DNA of 42,821 nt from Anaerolineales bacterium (GCA_013140605.1 JABFSL010000066.1:1-42821); one strand, 5' to 3'; numbered from the stretch's first letter, positions 32,705-41,141 are shown. Program-made: numbers and translations. The notes: generated by a model from the sequence alone, not told the origin.

Positions 32705-32858
32705 TGGTTGAGTAGCCCCGAATGTTCTTTGAGGGGCGTACACTTGCATCGCACTGCGTTTGATGCAGTGCAGGTGTCGAAACCAACAAGTAATTTCAAA
32801 AAATTTTATCTTTGTGGTTTCGATACGCCTTTCGCTGTCGCTCAAGGCTACTCAACCA
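32705..32858. repeat. Palindromic repeat (TGGTTGAGTAGCC type)
   Basis: TGGTTGAGTAGCC at 32705 pairs perfectly with GGCTACTCAACCA at 32846-32858; inside, TGTCGAAACCAA and TTGTGGTTTCGATA also match. It fills the 190-base gap between the dehydrogenase and the SDR. No gene is seen in it. Confidence 0.75.
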
Positions 32859-32882
32859 CCCATGTAAATTGAAAGTGAACCT

Positions 32883-33638
32883 ATGACAAAAACAATCCTC
32901 ATCACCGGCGCAGCAGGTGGAATTGGCCGCGCAACCGTAAACATCTTCGCCGAAAAAGGCTGGCGCGTCATTGGCGTGGACAGGTCTGAGTTTGGCGAAG
33001 GCTTCCCGCAAAACGGACTCTTCATCCGCTCTGACATTGCCCGCCCCGAAGATATGCAAGCCATCTTCGAGCAAGCTCACGCATTCACCGATTCTCTCGA
33101 TGCGCTGGTCAACAATGCCGCCATGCAGGTTGCCAAACCTTTGATCGAAACTACTGTGGAAGAATGGGATGCGGTCATGGCCGCCAATTTGCGTTCCGTA
33201 TTTCTCGGAGTCAAACTTGCGCATCCTTTGCTAAAAGCGCGCGGCGGAGCAGCTGTTGTGAACATCTCCTCTGTCCACGCCATTCAAACCTCCGCGAACA
33301 TTGCCGCGTACGCCGCCTCCAAAGGCGGGATGCTGGCGCTGACGCGCGCGATGGCGATTGAGTTTGCGGCTGATAATATCCGTGTCAATGCTGTTTTGCC
33401 CGGCGCAGTGGATACTCCCATGCTCCGCGCAGGCCTTGGCCGCGGACATCTCGGCGGTAGTGATGTGCAGGAACGCCTCGATAACCTTGCGCGCAAAACG
33501 GTCAACGGGCGTGTGGGAACTCCCGCAGAGATCGCTCATGCCATTTACTTCCTTGCGGATAATGAACAGTCCTCCTTTATGACTGGTCAGGCGCTGGTCA
33601 TAGACGGCGGCGCGACTGCGAGATTAAGCACAGAGTAA
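32883..33638 (+). CDS. Classical SDR-family oxidoreductase, 251 aa
   Basis: TGAAGGIGRATV cofactor loop at residues 8-19, an acidic residue after strand 2 (VDRSEFGE) favouring NAD, NNAAM, the catalytic Ser in NISSVHAIQ, and YAASKGG with Tyr and Lys. The C-terminus MTGQALVIDGG is typical of FabG-like enzymes. It probably reduces or oxidises a sugar or sugar acid in the cluster. It follows the repeat at 32705 and precedes a small membrane gene by three bases. Confidence 0.9.
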   Translation: MTKTILITGAAGGIGRATVNIFAEKGWRVIGVDRSEFGEGFPQNGLFIRSDIARPEDMQAIFEQAHAFTDSLDALVNNAAMQVAKPLIETTVEEWDAVMAANLRSVFLGVKLAHPLLKARGGAAVVNISSVHAIQTSANIAAYAASKGGMLALTRAMAIEFAADNIRVNAVLPGAVDTPMLRAGLGRGHLGGSDVQERLDNLARKTVNGRVGTPAEIAHAIYFLADNEQSSFMTGQALVIDGGATARLSTE

Positions 33639-33641
33639 TTT

Positions 33642-33995
33642 ATGTCACGCACCATTTCTAACATCGCCAGATATTTGTTTTTCTTAACAGCCATCATACT
33701 GGTCGTTCTTGCCGCAGGTTCATTCATGCGGGTTAATGAAAACCCAAATTTGATGATCGCCTATGCGGTCTACGGTGTGTTGATGTTTGGTGATGCGATC
33801 GCGATGCTGGTTTGCGGTTTATACATCAATAAAAAAATGAATCTCGTATTTTGGTTCGCAGTGATTCTCCTCAGCCTTAACATCATCCTGACCATCTTCG
33901 ATCAGTTCGGGTTGGTGGACCTTCTCTTCTCACTTTTGAATCTCATTACTCTTGTCCCATTACTTATCTTCCGCAAGGAATTTCTCCCTCAATGA
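33642..33995 (+). CDS. Small four-helix membrane protein, 117 aa
   Basis: Four hydrophobic segments (about 10-28, 38-58, 65-85 and 88-110) with very short loops, ending in FRKEFLPQ. No family recognised. It lies three bases after the SDR gene and overlaps the DUF115 gene by four bases (ATGA), so it belongs to the operon. It may be a scaffold or small transporter; this is a guess. Confidence 0.7.
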   Translation: MSRTISNIARYLFFLTAIILVVLAAGSFMRVNENPNLMIAYAVYGVLMFGDAIAMLVCGLYINKKMNLVFWFAVILLSLNIILTIFDQFGLVDLLFSLLNLITLVPLLIFRKEFLPQ

Positions 33996-34807
33996 AACAA
34001 GCGATTAAGTCCATTCTCCCAACTTCGATACTTCAATTTGCGCGCAATACATACGACTCGTTTCGAAGAATCCCGCAACTTCCCGCCGCATATTTTCATC
34101 CGTGGCGGCGCGAGAGCATTCGCCGTCTCGCTGAACTTAAGAATATTCACAAAGGCAAACGCGCCTTCATCATCGGCAATGGGCCAAGCCTTAAGCAAAC
34201 TGATCTGTCCAAACTCAAGAATGAGATCACCTTTGGAATGAATCGCATTTACGTGATCTTCCCAGAACTCGGATTTCATACAACTTATTATTCGGCCACC
34301 AACGATCTTGTGATCGAACAATTTCACGATGATATTCTTGCGCTTCCCATGCCCAAGTTTTTAGCCTGGCGCTCGCATCGTCATTTCCCTTCCAACCTGC
34401 AACTTTCCAACCTTCCAACTTTTCTCTACACATCCTACACCGGTCCGCGCTTTTCACCTGATGTCCGCGGGCGTGTTTGGGAAAGTGCAACCGTCACCAA
34501 TGTTACGCTTCAACTGGCTTTCCATATGGGCTTCGAGCAGGTCATCCTGATCGGTGTGGATCATAATTTCACTTCCAAGGGCGAGGCGAATAAAACCGTT
34601 GTATCCGAAGGCGATGACCCGAATCATGTCGCGCCTAATTATTTTGGCAAGGGAGTCCGCTGGCAATTGCCCGATCTCGATACATCGGAAATCGGTTACG
34701 CCTTCGCACGTGACTACTATCGAAAAGCAGGCCGTGAAGTTCTGGATGCAACTGTCGGCGGCAAATTGACCATCTTCCCCAAAGTGGACTACAACTCTCT
34801 TTTCTGA
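33992..34807 (+). CDS. DUF115 / 6-hydroxymethylpterin-pyrophosphokinase-like protein, 271 aa
   Basis: GKRAFIIGNGPSLKQTDLSKL near residue 54 is the signature of the DUF115 (MAF-like) fold. ITFGMNRIY, TTYYSATNDLVIEQF and LQLAFHMGFEQVILIGVDHNF follow in the expected order. Related Maf proteins in flagellated bacteria transfer nonulosonic acids; the NeuA-like gene upstream makes a role in acidic-sugar transfer plausible but not shown. The middle segment FPSNLQLSNLPTF is encoded by a CCAACTTTCCAACCTTCCAA-like simple repeat and may be an insertion. Confidence 0.8.
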   Translation: MKQAIKSILPTSILQFARNTYDSFRRIPQLPAAYFHPWRRESIRRLAELKNIHKGKRAFIIGNGPSLKQTDLSKLKNEITFGMNRIYVIFPELGFHTTYYSATNDLVIEQFHDDILALPMPKFLAWRSHRHFPSNLQLSNLPTFLYTSYTGPRFSPDVRGRVWESATVTNVTLQLAFHMGFEQVILIGVDHNFTSKGEANKTVVSEGDDPNHVAPNYFGKGVRWQLPDLDTSEIGYAFARDYYRKAGREVLDATVGGKLTIFPKVDYNSLF

Positions 34808-34832
34808 TTTTTGACCTTCGACTTTTGACTCC

Positions 34833-34913
34833 ATGACAATCACGCCTCAACCCCAATCTGTAAACTGGTTCAGTCCCCCGAACATTTTCCCAGCTTTGGG
34901 TGTTTATCCATGA
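34833..34913 (+). CDS. Possible 26-aa small ORF overlapping the GT2 start
   Basis: From ATG 34833 a 26-residue peptide runs to a TGA that overlaps the ATG of the GT2 gene (ATGA). It is rich in Pro, Phe and Trp and contains SVNWFSPPNIFPALG. No ribosome-binding site is evident and I know no family. It could be a coupling leader peptide or chance. Confidence 0.3.
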   Translation: MTITPQPQSVNWFSPPNIFPALGVYP

Positions 34914-35839
34914 CTCTCGTCTCCATCATCACCCCCTCGTTCAATCAGGCCGCGTATCTTGAGCAAACGATCCTGTCTGTGTTACAGCAGGATCATCCGC
35001 GTATTGAATATATTGTCATTGACGGGGCGTCCACAGATACCAGCGCTGACATAATTAGAAAGTACGAAAGCAAACTTTCCTATTGGGTTTCGGAAAAAGA
35101 TAACGGCCAAGCAGAGGCGATCAATAAGGGCTTTGCGCGTGCCACAGGTGAGATCGTCGCCTGGTTGAATTCGGATGATTACTATCTAACGCACGCGGTC
35201 TCATCTGCGGTAAAGATTTTTGAAGAGAATCCAGATGTTGTTCTGGCGTACGGAAACATGCTCGCCGTGGATGAACATGGCGTCACCTTCAATACATTGA
35301 ACTACAAACAGTTGACTTTGGATGATCTGCTCTGTTTTCAAATTATCGGACAGCCCGCCGTATTTATGCGCCGCTCTGCGCTCGATAATTTAAAACTCGA
35401 TTCCACCTTCCACTTTTTGCTCGATCACTATTTGTGGATTCATATCGCTCAGCGCGGAAAAATTATGCATGTCGATCAAACCTGGGCTGCCGCACGCTAT
35501 CACGCCGAAGCGAAGAACCGCGCCAAAGCCGCCGAGTTTGGACGCGAAGCCTTCCGCATTTTGGAAAACGTAAAACTGGATAATAGCCTTGCTCCCATTC
35601 TTGAGAAAGTAGATCGGCGTGCTCGCGCCTCAGCCCATCGTGTGGATGCGCGTTACCTGCTCGATGGCGGACAGCCCGCCGCGGCATTATCCGCCTGGGT
35701 GCGTGCGCTGTTCATTCATCCGCCCACCGCTTTGGCACGGATGAATATTCTGGTTTCAGCCATATTGAATTTGATTGGCTTGGGAAAATTGCGGGAAAAG
35801 ATTTTGCAGAAACGCAGAAATAAACTTCAAGGAAACTAA
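34910..35839 (+). CDS. GT2-family glycosyltransferase, 309 aa
   Basis: GT-A glycosyltransferase: SIITPSFNQAAYLEQTILSVLQQ opens the fold, IEYIVIDGASTDTSADIIRKY follows, then EKDNGQAEAINKGFARATGEIVAWLNSDD ends at the metal-binding D-D pair. The C-terminal helices (about 230-309) are basic and probably membrane-associated. It resembles WcaA/SpsA-like enzymes of surface polysaccharide clusters. Sugars unknown. The sulfatase starts two bases after its stop. Confidence 0.9.
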   Translation: MTLVSIITPSFNQAAYLEQTILSVLQQDHPRIEYIVIDGASTDTSADIIRKYESKLSYWVSEKDNGQAEAINKGFARATGEIVAWLNSDDYYLTHAVSSAVKIFEENPDVVLAYGNMLAVDEHGVTFNTLNYKQLTLDDLLCFQIIGQPAVFMRRSALDNLKLDSTFHFLLDHYLWIHIAQRGKIMHVDQTWAAARYHAEAKNRAKAAEFGREAFRILENVKLDNSLAPILEKVDRRARASAHRVDARYLLDGGQPAAALSAWVRALFIHPPTALARMNILVSAILNLIGLGKLREKILQKRRNKLQGN

Positions 35840-35840
35840 T

Positions 35841-37358
35841 TTGAAAAGAAATAATCAAATATCAGGGCTGTTTTTGCGCACGAAGTTACTGTTGCTACTG
35901 GTGGTTCTGTTGATCTCCAGCTGTAACTTGGTGAAGCCAGCGCCTGAGGTTGTTGTACTTCCCAAAGACCAGCGCCCCAATATTCTCTTTGTTATGTTGG
36001 ACGATCTGGATGCGGAGATGAACTCAATTTCATACATGAAGAATCTACAGGAGTTGGTGGTGGCTCGCGGAACCAGCCTGGATGATTTTCTGATCACCAA
36101 TCCGAACTGTTGTCCTTCGCGTTCAACCATTCTGCGCGGACAGTATACACACAGTCATCAGGTTTTTCATAATACTGCCCCGGATGGCGGCTTTGTAAAA
36201 TTTAACGAAGTGGGGAATGATGCTTCAACATTGGGAGTTTGGTTACAGGAGGCTGGATATCGTACAGCTTTGATTGGGAAATATCTCAATGGATACCCGT
36301 TAGGTGATGATCGCGCATATATTCCACCTGGCTGGTCAGAGTGGTACAGTCCCGCGAAAGGGAATGCCTATGATGGGTACGATTATGTTCTGAATGAAAA
36401 TGGTGTGTTGATTCCTTATTCTCCGGCTGAAGCGAATTATTTTACAGATGTCGCCAGCCGCAAGGCAGTTGATTTTATTCAGCGCGCCGGGCAGGATGAT
36501 ATCCCATTCTTTCTGTTCCTGACTCTGTTCGCTCCGCACGAGCCGTCCACCGCGGCGAACCGTCACCGTGATCTATTTCCATCGATAACCGTACCAGCTT
36601 CCCCGTCAAGCAATGAAGCGGATGTCAGCGATAAACCGATCGATATGAGCCGCAATCCATTACTGACCGATGAGATAGTTTCAAGTCTCGATCAGAAGTA
36701 TCGCCAGCGCATCCTTTCCCTGCAGGCGGTGGATGAAATGTTTGCGGAACTGGTAAAGGTTCTCGAACAAACTGGTCAGCTGGATAACACTTATATTGTG
36801 TTCACTTCTGACAATGGATATCATTTTGGACAGCACAGGCTTGTGGAGGGGAAGGGTACTTTTTACAAGGAGGATATCATTGTCCCGTTCATTGTGCGAG
36901 GACCGGGCGTGACAGAGAACCGAACGGTGGCGGGTTTCCTGGCTGGGAATGTGGATATTCCGCTGACGATCGCAGATTGGGCGGGAGTGGTTCCACCTGA
37001 TTTTGTGGAGGGACGTTCGCTCGCGAAGGTGTTGGCTGGGGATCCCGCTCCCGAAAAGGATTGTCGAGAGGCCTACCTTTTGGAATACTATACTCCAGCG
37101 GATGCGAATGATGGTTCTGCTTCAAAGGGCATTACCGCTCCTTATAAATTGGGACTTCGCACAACTGAATATTTGTATGTTGAGCATAGTAATGGTTTTG
37201 TGGAATTTTATGATCTCATAACTGATCCGTATGAATTGGAGAATATTGCATCCACTGCGGACCCAGCCCAGCTCGAACATTTTTCAAAATGGCTTAAGGC
37301 TTTTTCCAGGTGCAGTGGGAGCGGTTGTGTGCAGGTTGATATGGGGCTGCCTGAGTAG
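35841..37358 (+). CDS. S1-type sulfatase lipoprotein, 505 aa
   Basis: Signal peptide with lipobox (LLISSC), then the sulfatase fold: ILFVMLDDLDAEM gives the metal-binding Asp pair, NCCPSRSTILRG the formylglycine motif (Cys90 of CxPSR), LTLFAPHEPS a His, and FTSDNGYHFGQH with Lys in EGKGTFYKED the distal site. It resembles N-acetylglucosamine-6-sulfatase-like enzymes. It needs a formylglycine-generating or anSME maturase encoded elsewhere. TTG 35841 is chosen because AAGGA stands before it; the frame is open further upstream inside the glycosyltransferase gene. Last chromosomal gene before the integron array. Confidence 0.9.
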   Translation: MKRNNQISGLFLRTKLLLLLVVLLISSCNLVKPAPEVVVLPKDQRPNILFVMLDDLDAEMNSISYMKNLQELVVARGTSLDDFLITNPNCCPSRSTILRGQYTHSHQVFHNTAPDGGFVKFNEVGNDASTLGVWLQEAGYRTALIGKYLNGYPLGDDRAYIPPGWSEWYSPAKGNAYDGYDYVLNENGVLIPYSPAEANYFTDVASRKAVDFIQRAGQDDIPFFLFLTLFAPHEPSTAANRHRDLFPSITVPASPSSNEADVSDKPIDMSRNPLLTDEIVSSLDQKYRQRILSLQAVDEMFAELVKVLEQTGQLDNTYIVFTSDNGYHFGQHRLVEGKGTFYKEDIIVPFIVRGPGVTENRTVAGFLAGNVDIPLTIADWAGVVPPDFVEGRSLAKVLAGDPAPEKDCREAYLLEYYTPADANDGSASKGITAPYKLGLRTTEYLYVEHSNGFVEFYDLITDPYELENIASTADPAQLEHFSKWLKAFSRCSGSGCVQVDMGLPE

Positions 37359-37417
37359 TTTCTACTGTTCAATATAAAATCATTCAATTTTAGAGTCTTT
37401 TCATTTTACAAGGGGTT

Positions 37418-37547
37418 GCCCAACGGTTTGCGTTACCTGCGTGTGGGCGGGCGTGGATAATGCTTGAGATGTAGGAAAAACCCGAAGCCAGAAAAATGCT
37501 CCTAAACCGCGCAGACTCCCACACGTCAGGTGCACGCTTTGTTGGCT
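37418..37547 (-). repeat. attC site 1 (type 1, terminal)
   Basis: GCCCAAC at 37418-37424 and GTTGGCT at 37541-37547 bound a 130-bp imperfect palindrome. It is the last attC of the array, 60 bases from the sulfatase stop. Inner stem GTGTGGG / CCCACAC. Confidence 0.9.
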
Positions 37548-37565
37548 GGCTTTTTGCTAACAGAG

Positions 37566-38105
37566 TCACTTGCCACTAACAATTTTCTCGTGATTCTCTA
37601 GTTCCATATATTTTTCGGAAATAATTTTATCTAACATGTTCCTTCGCTCAGATGCTTCGTTCCCAGATTTGATTCCATCTTTGACTGCTTTGATAACAAT
37701 AAATGCGATGACAAAAGTACCGCCCGTACACCACAAAACAGTGGAAAACTTAAAGTTTGAAACAAGATATGCTATCCCAAATGCTATTATAAGTAATCCA
37801 GTTCCTATCATAGCAAGCCCATTGCCGTCAGTATAACCTGCACTGCCTTTTAATCCAGCCCGTTCGTTTTCTAAGTTTTCTATTTCTTGGTGCAATCTTC
37901 TTATTGCTAACTCTGAAGCCGTCTTATCAACTCCTGTTCGCACACTTTTTAATTGTTCAATAATAGGAGATATCGATATTACACCCCCACCACGTTTTAC
38001 AACATGTTCATTGCCACAGTGACTACAAGCAAATTTTTCTAAATCATTGCCGATTTGTAGTTTTGCGCCGCAAGACGGGCAAGAAAGAGTAGCGAATTCT
38101 GGCAT
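37566..38105 (-). CDS. Cassette A: zinc-ribbon, coiled-coil, two-helix membrane protein, 179 aa
   Basis: The N-terminal zinc ribbon has Cys9, Cys12, Cys27 and Cys30 (LSCPSCGAKL and FACSHCGNEH). A predicted coiled coil follows at about 65-90 (IRRLHQEIENLENERAG), then two membrane helices at about 98-115 and 122-142, and a charged C-terminal tail. GGAG lies eight bases before the ATG. It is the last cassette gene of the array and is AT-rich. Function unknown; such proteins occur as sensors or membrane effectors, but there is no specific evidence here. No promoter of its own is apparent. Confidence 0.85.
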   Translation of the reverse strand: MPEFATLSCPSCGAKLQIGNDLEKFACSHCGNEHVVKRGGGVISISPIIEQLKSVRTGVDKTASELAIRRLHQEIENLENERAGLKGSAGYTDGNGLAMIGTGLLIIAFGIAYLVSNFKFSTVLWCTGGTFVIAFIVIKAVKDGIKSGNEASERRNMLDKIISEKYMELENHEKIVSGK

Positions 38106-38252
38106 GTTACATTCTCCACAATATGAAAATAATCTTAACGAGATTGGACGATCATACTACCACTGAATTCACCTTCATATATTTCTTTGCTATCAACCTT
38201 ATTGTAATTATGCTGTTTTCTGCTTTGTTTGAATGATGGACTAGAGAATGCC

Positions 38253-38382
38253 AGCCAACGGTTTGCGTTACCTGCGCTGGGGCGGGGACGGCGAAGCCGT
38301 CCAACTGGGAAAATGATAAGGCGTGTGAAACTGCTTGAGATTTGCGCAGAATCCCCAGCGTCAGGTGCACGCTTTGTTAGGC
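38253..38382 (-). repeat. attC site 2 (type 2)
   Basis: AGCCAAC at 38253-38259 and GTTAGGC at 38376-38382. Inner stem GCTGGGG / CCCCAGC. Carries the extra hairpin GACGGCGAAGCCGTC of the type 2 group. Confidence 0.9.
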
Positions 38383-38398
38383 GGCACAGTTTGAACAC

Positions 38399-39259
38399 CT
38401 ACATTCTAAGCGAGGCAACAGTAAAGTAAATCACAGATCCTAAAGCGTTTGTCGTGGCATGAGCGGCTAAGCTGCTTGAAATTGTTTTTGTACGCCAAAC
38501 TAATCCACCTGCAATCAGAGCAAATACTGGTGTGAGTAGCCAAAAATAAAATGGAGCCCTGATGATTCCGTAGATGTGGCTTAACATAAACAGTCCTGCC
38601 TGAAATAACCATATCCAGACTGTTTTCCAACCAGCTTTGTGAAGATAGCCCCAAAGAAATGCCCGAAAGAGCGGCTCTTCTGATACAGCAGCATATCCTA
38701 GTTGATAGAAAAAACTGAGAGGTGCCTGTGAAAAGAGAGTCAAAATTTTGGTTCGATTAAATAACTGGCTTTTATCAAACTCAAATGACATTGGATACGC
38801 TAGTACAAGGAGCATAATAAAACCCACCAGAGTGCCTACTACGAACCACTTAAAACTTACTCTCGATAGCTTCGGTAAAGCTGCATGACTTAACCACAGC
38901 GCAAGGAAAAGACCGAGCGAAATAATCCAAAAGGCAAAGCTAGGTAGATTAGGAAAAGCAAGGGGCGATTCGGTAAGTCCCAAAGGGATTGAGACAAGAG
39001 ATTGTATGGGTTTGGCAAGGATAATGATAATTAATGCTAGTTTATCTATATTAAAATCTGCCAACCGATCTCTTTCCCACCAAATCAGACAAGCCGTTAG
39101 AAGATAAGTCCCTATTTGATAGACGGGTTCTAGCCAAATTGGTATAGCAAAGAAGGCAATGACTCCTAGGAATGGCAACCTAAGGAATAGTAACCCGACC
39201 ATAAGTGCCCAAGCAATTATTTTATGAAGCTTATCTTTTGATGGAGTTGTGGTTTTCAT
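38399..39259 (-). CDS. Cassette B: CPBP-family intramembrane metalloprotease, 286 aa
   Basis: About eight hydrophobic segments. The three CPBP (Abi) motifs are in the C-terminal half: SEEPLFRAFLWG (EExxxR), FMLSHIYG (FxxxH) and HATTNAL (HxxxN). Members act as prenyl-protein-type or bacteriocin-immunity proteases and some relate to abortive infection. The start ATG has only a weak site. Single-gene cassette between attC 2 and attC 3. Confidence 0.88.
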   Translation of the reverse strand: MKTTTPSKDKLHKIIAWALMVGLLFLRLPFLGVIAFFAIPIWLEPVYQIGTYLLTACLIWWERDRLADFNIDKLALIIIILAKPIQSLVSIPLGLTESPLAFPNLPSFAFWIISLGLFLALWLSHAALPKLSRVSFKWFVVGTLVGFIMLLVLAYPMSFEFDKSQLFNRTKILTLFSQAPLSFFYQLGYAAVSEEPLFRAFLWGYLHKAGWKTVWIWLFQAGLFMLSHIYGIIRAPFYFWLLTPVFALIAGGLVWRTKTISSSLAAHATTNALGSVIYFTVASLRM

Positions 39260-39321
39260 ATAGAAATCTTCAAATAGCCATGTTTATAGTTATGTCTAAT
39301 GAATTAGATGTGTGTTGTGCC

Positions 39322-39451
39322 GCCTAACGGTTTGCGTTACCCGCGTGTGGGCGGGCGTGGATAATGCTTGAGATGTAGAAAAAACCCGAAGCCAGAAAAA
39401 TGCTTGTAAACCGCGCAGACTCCCACACGTCGGGTGCACGCTTTGTTAGGC
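39322..39451 (-). repeat. attC site 3 (type 1)
   Basis: GCCTAAC at 39322-39328 and GTTAGGC at 39445-39451. Inner stem CCCGCGTGTGGG / CCCACACGTCGGG, with the CCCG/CGGG variant. Confidence 0.92.
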
Positions 39452-39471
39452 GTTTTACCACCTACCATAAC

Positions 39472-40191
39472 CTACTCTTCCGAATTTATTTCAACTGGAT
39501 TTCCATATCTATCTGTTCCCAAGTGCTTTACGAAAATCCAATCAACACCAATTTTTGGAATGTAAGCATTTAATAACTCGATACGGTCTGCGATTGTTAA
39601 TCCTTCCGCTTGCGTCCAACCTTTCTCGTAACCCAATTCTAGTTCAAAATCTTCAACCGTCATGCCTTTTTTAGTCATATTTTCAACCGTGTAATATTTT
39701 TCAGGGTCAATGATTTTTCCGAAATTATTGTAGCAACTCACGACGATTTCAAGTAACTGCCTAAATTGCGCCTTACATGCGGACACAACGTCGGTTTCAG
39801 GAATAAATTTTAGACCTTCTTCGTTTAACGGCTCAAAATATAATTCAACGTGATGTATGCCATTTTCATCTTTTCTCATTCTGCCACCGCCCAGAGGGTA
39901 ATATCCAACTTTTTGAGAAAGATTTCTGGCTTCTAAAAAGAATCGAGCCAACTCGTTATCTTTTAATTTGTTTTGTTGCTCTTGATACCAACTTTCAAAT
40001 CCTTCAACATCTTTCAAGGATGCCTGTAAGCAAAAAGTGATACTTCGGGCGGCGGATAAGAAAGCACTCAAATAAAAATATGCGGCTCTAAAATTGAATT
40101 GGGCGAAGTCTGCGCTCTCAAAGTGAAGTTTGTCGAGAAAAAACTCCGTTTCTTCGATTTTATCTTCAACCACTTGAAATGAACGAGACAT
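39472..40191 (-). CDS. Cassette C: hypothetical mainly helical protein, 239 aa
   Basis: No family recognised. The first 70 residues form amphipathic helices (FNFRAAYFYLSAFLSAARS) and recall HEPN-like bundles, but the RxxxxH catalytic motif of HEPN nucleases is not seen. The C-terminal half has GLTIADRIELLNAYIPKIG and VDWIFVKHLGTDRYGNPVEIN. ATG 40191 is preferred over GTG 40200 because AGGAAG then has correct spacing. AT-rich single-gene cassette. Confidence 0.75.
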   Translation of the reverse strand: MSRSFQVVEDKIEETEFFLDKLHFESADFAQFNFRAAYFYLSAFLSAARSITFCLQASLKDVEGFESWYQEQQNKLKDNELARFFLEARNLSQKVGYYPLGGGRMRKDENGIHHVELYFEPLNEEGLKFIPETDVVSACKAQFRQLLEIVVSCYNNFGKIIDPEKYYTVENMTKKGMTVEDFELELGYEKGWTQAEGLTIADRIELLNAYIPKIGVDWIFVKHLGTDRYGNPVEINSEE

Positions 40192-40237
40192 TATCTTCAC
40201 TTCCTGCTATTGCACTTTTTCGTTTTGCAAGACAAAC

Positions 40238-40367
40238 GCCTAACGGTTTGCGTTACCCGCGCTGGGGCGGGCGGCGGGACGCCGTCCGACTGGGAAAATG
40301 CTGAGGCGTAGAAAAAGGCTTGGAATCGCGCCAGAATCCCCAGCGTCGGGTGCACGCTTTGTTGGGC
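40238..40367 (-). repeat. attC site 4 (type 2)
   Basis: GCCTAAC at 40238-40244 and GTTGGGC at 40361-40367; inner CCCGCGCTGGGG / CCCCAGCGTCGGG stem and GCGGGACGCCGTC hairpin. Confidence 0.92.
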
Positions 40368-40376
40368 GTTTTTGGA

Positions 40377-41090
40377 TTAAGACTCGTCATCATCATTTTG
40401 TGGTACTTCTTGGTCAAACAAAATATCTGAAAAAGTGAAATGAATATAAGGTGGGTTATCTGTGTACCCAGTGAAAACATGAAACTTTTGTCGTGTAGTG
40501 TGTCTTTCTTTGAATAAATCTAAATACGATATTTCAATGTAGCCAGTAACACGAGTAATTTTTCTTTCGTAGTCTCGCTGTATGAAAGCAGGAATTCTAA
40601 AAAAAGTTGCTTCTTGCTCTGGTAACAAATGACTAGGGCTGGCTGGTATTGTGTTGAGGTCACGACGATATTTTTGTTCTGACAATTTTTTCTCGTCAAT
40701 TCTAAAACTTTCAGTGCCAACCCATACTATTTGTGGAATCCATGTTATTTGAGTATGAATGGCGGGTCCCAATCCATAATTCTTTAAACCATGATACTGG
40801 TGAGTAATTTTCCCATCATCTGTTTTTAGACCTACTAATGTTGAATTTTCTCCATTGACACCAATTCTCTTTCTCTGCTCAGGATTTTTAATTTCGTTAA
40901 ATTGAATTGGATGCTGTTGTCCGCCAGGCTCAAACGCCAAATATGGTGCTTGGTTCAACCTTCTGTCTGTTTGGACTTCTCTAATTGCTTTAATGGACAT
41001 ATAGAGCGATGTAATGACACCGAGTAGAGTGAGTATGGCGGTAGCAATACCGCTAATTATTCCTACAATAGTCCATTGCTCAATCGTCAC
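40377..41090 (-). CDS. Cassette D: membrane-anchored protein of unknown function, 237 aa
   Basis: GTG 41090 is preferred: AGGAG stands seven bases before it, while the longer frame starts inside attC 5. The protein then opens VTIEQWTIVGIISGIATAIL with one membrane helix at about 8-30, followed by a soluble domain that includes YLAFEPGGQQHPIQFNE, QYHGLKNYGLGPAIHTQITW and GYIEISYLDLFKERH. The second of these resembles the beta-rich receptor-like domains of N-terminally anchored proteins. No family recognised. Confidence 0.8.
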   Translation of the reverse strand: MTIEQWTIVGIISGIATAILTLLGVITSLYMSIKAIREVQTDRRLNQAPYLAFEPGGQQHPIQFNEIKNPEQRKRIGVNGENSTLVGLKTDDGKITHQYHGLKNYGLGPAIHTQITWIPQIVWVGTESFRIDEKKLSEQKYRRDLNTIPASPSHLLPEQEATFFRIPAFIQRDYERKITRVTGYIEISYLDLFKERHTTRQKFHVFTGYTDNPPYIHFTFSDILFDQEVPQNDDDES

Positions 41091-41141
41091 GGGATGACTC
41101 CTGTTTACCAACCTTTGATTATGATGAAAACTGCGCCAAAC

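Noticed and set aside
38229-38429. Small + strand ORF reading QRFALPALGRG...PASGARFV
   Set aside because: It is a translation of attC 2. The same peptide appears at attC 6 (41760-42191) because the site is conserved as DNA, not as protein.
40253-40480. Leftward ORF ending in a TASRRPPQRG peptide
   Set aside because: It reads through attC 4 and out of frame across the end of cassette D; it has no start signal.
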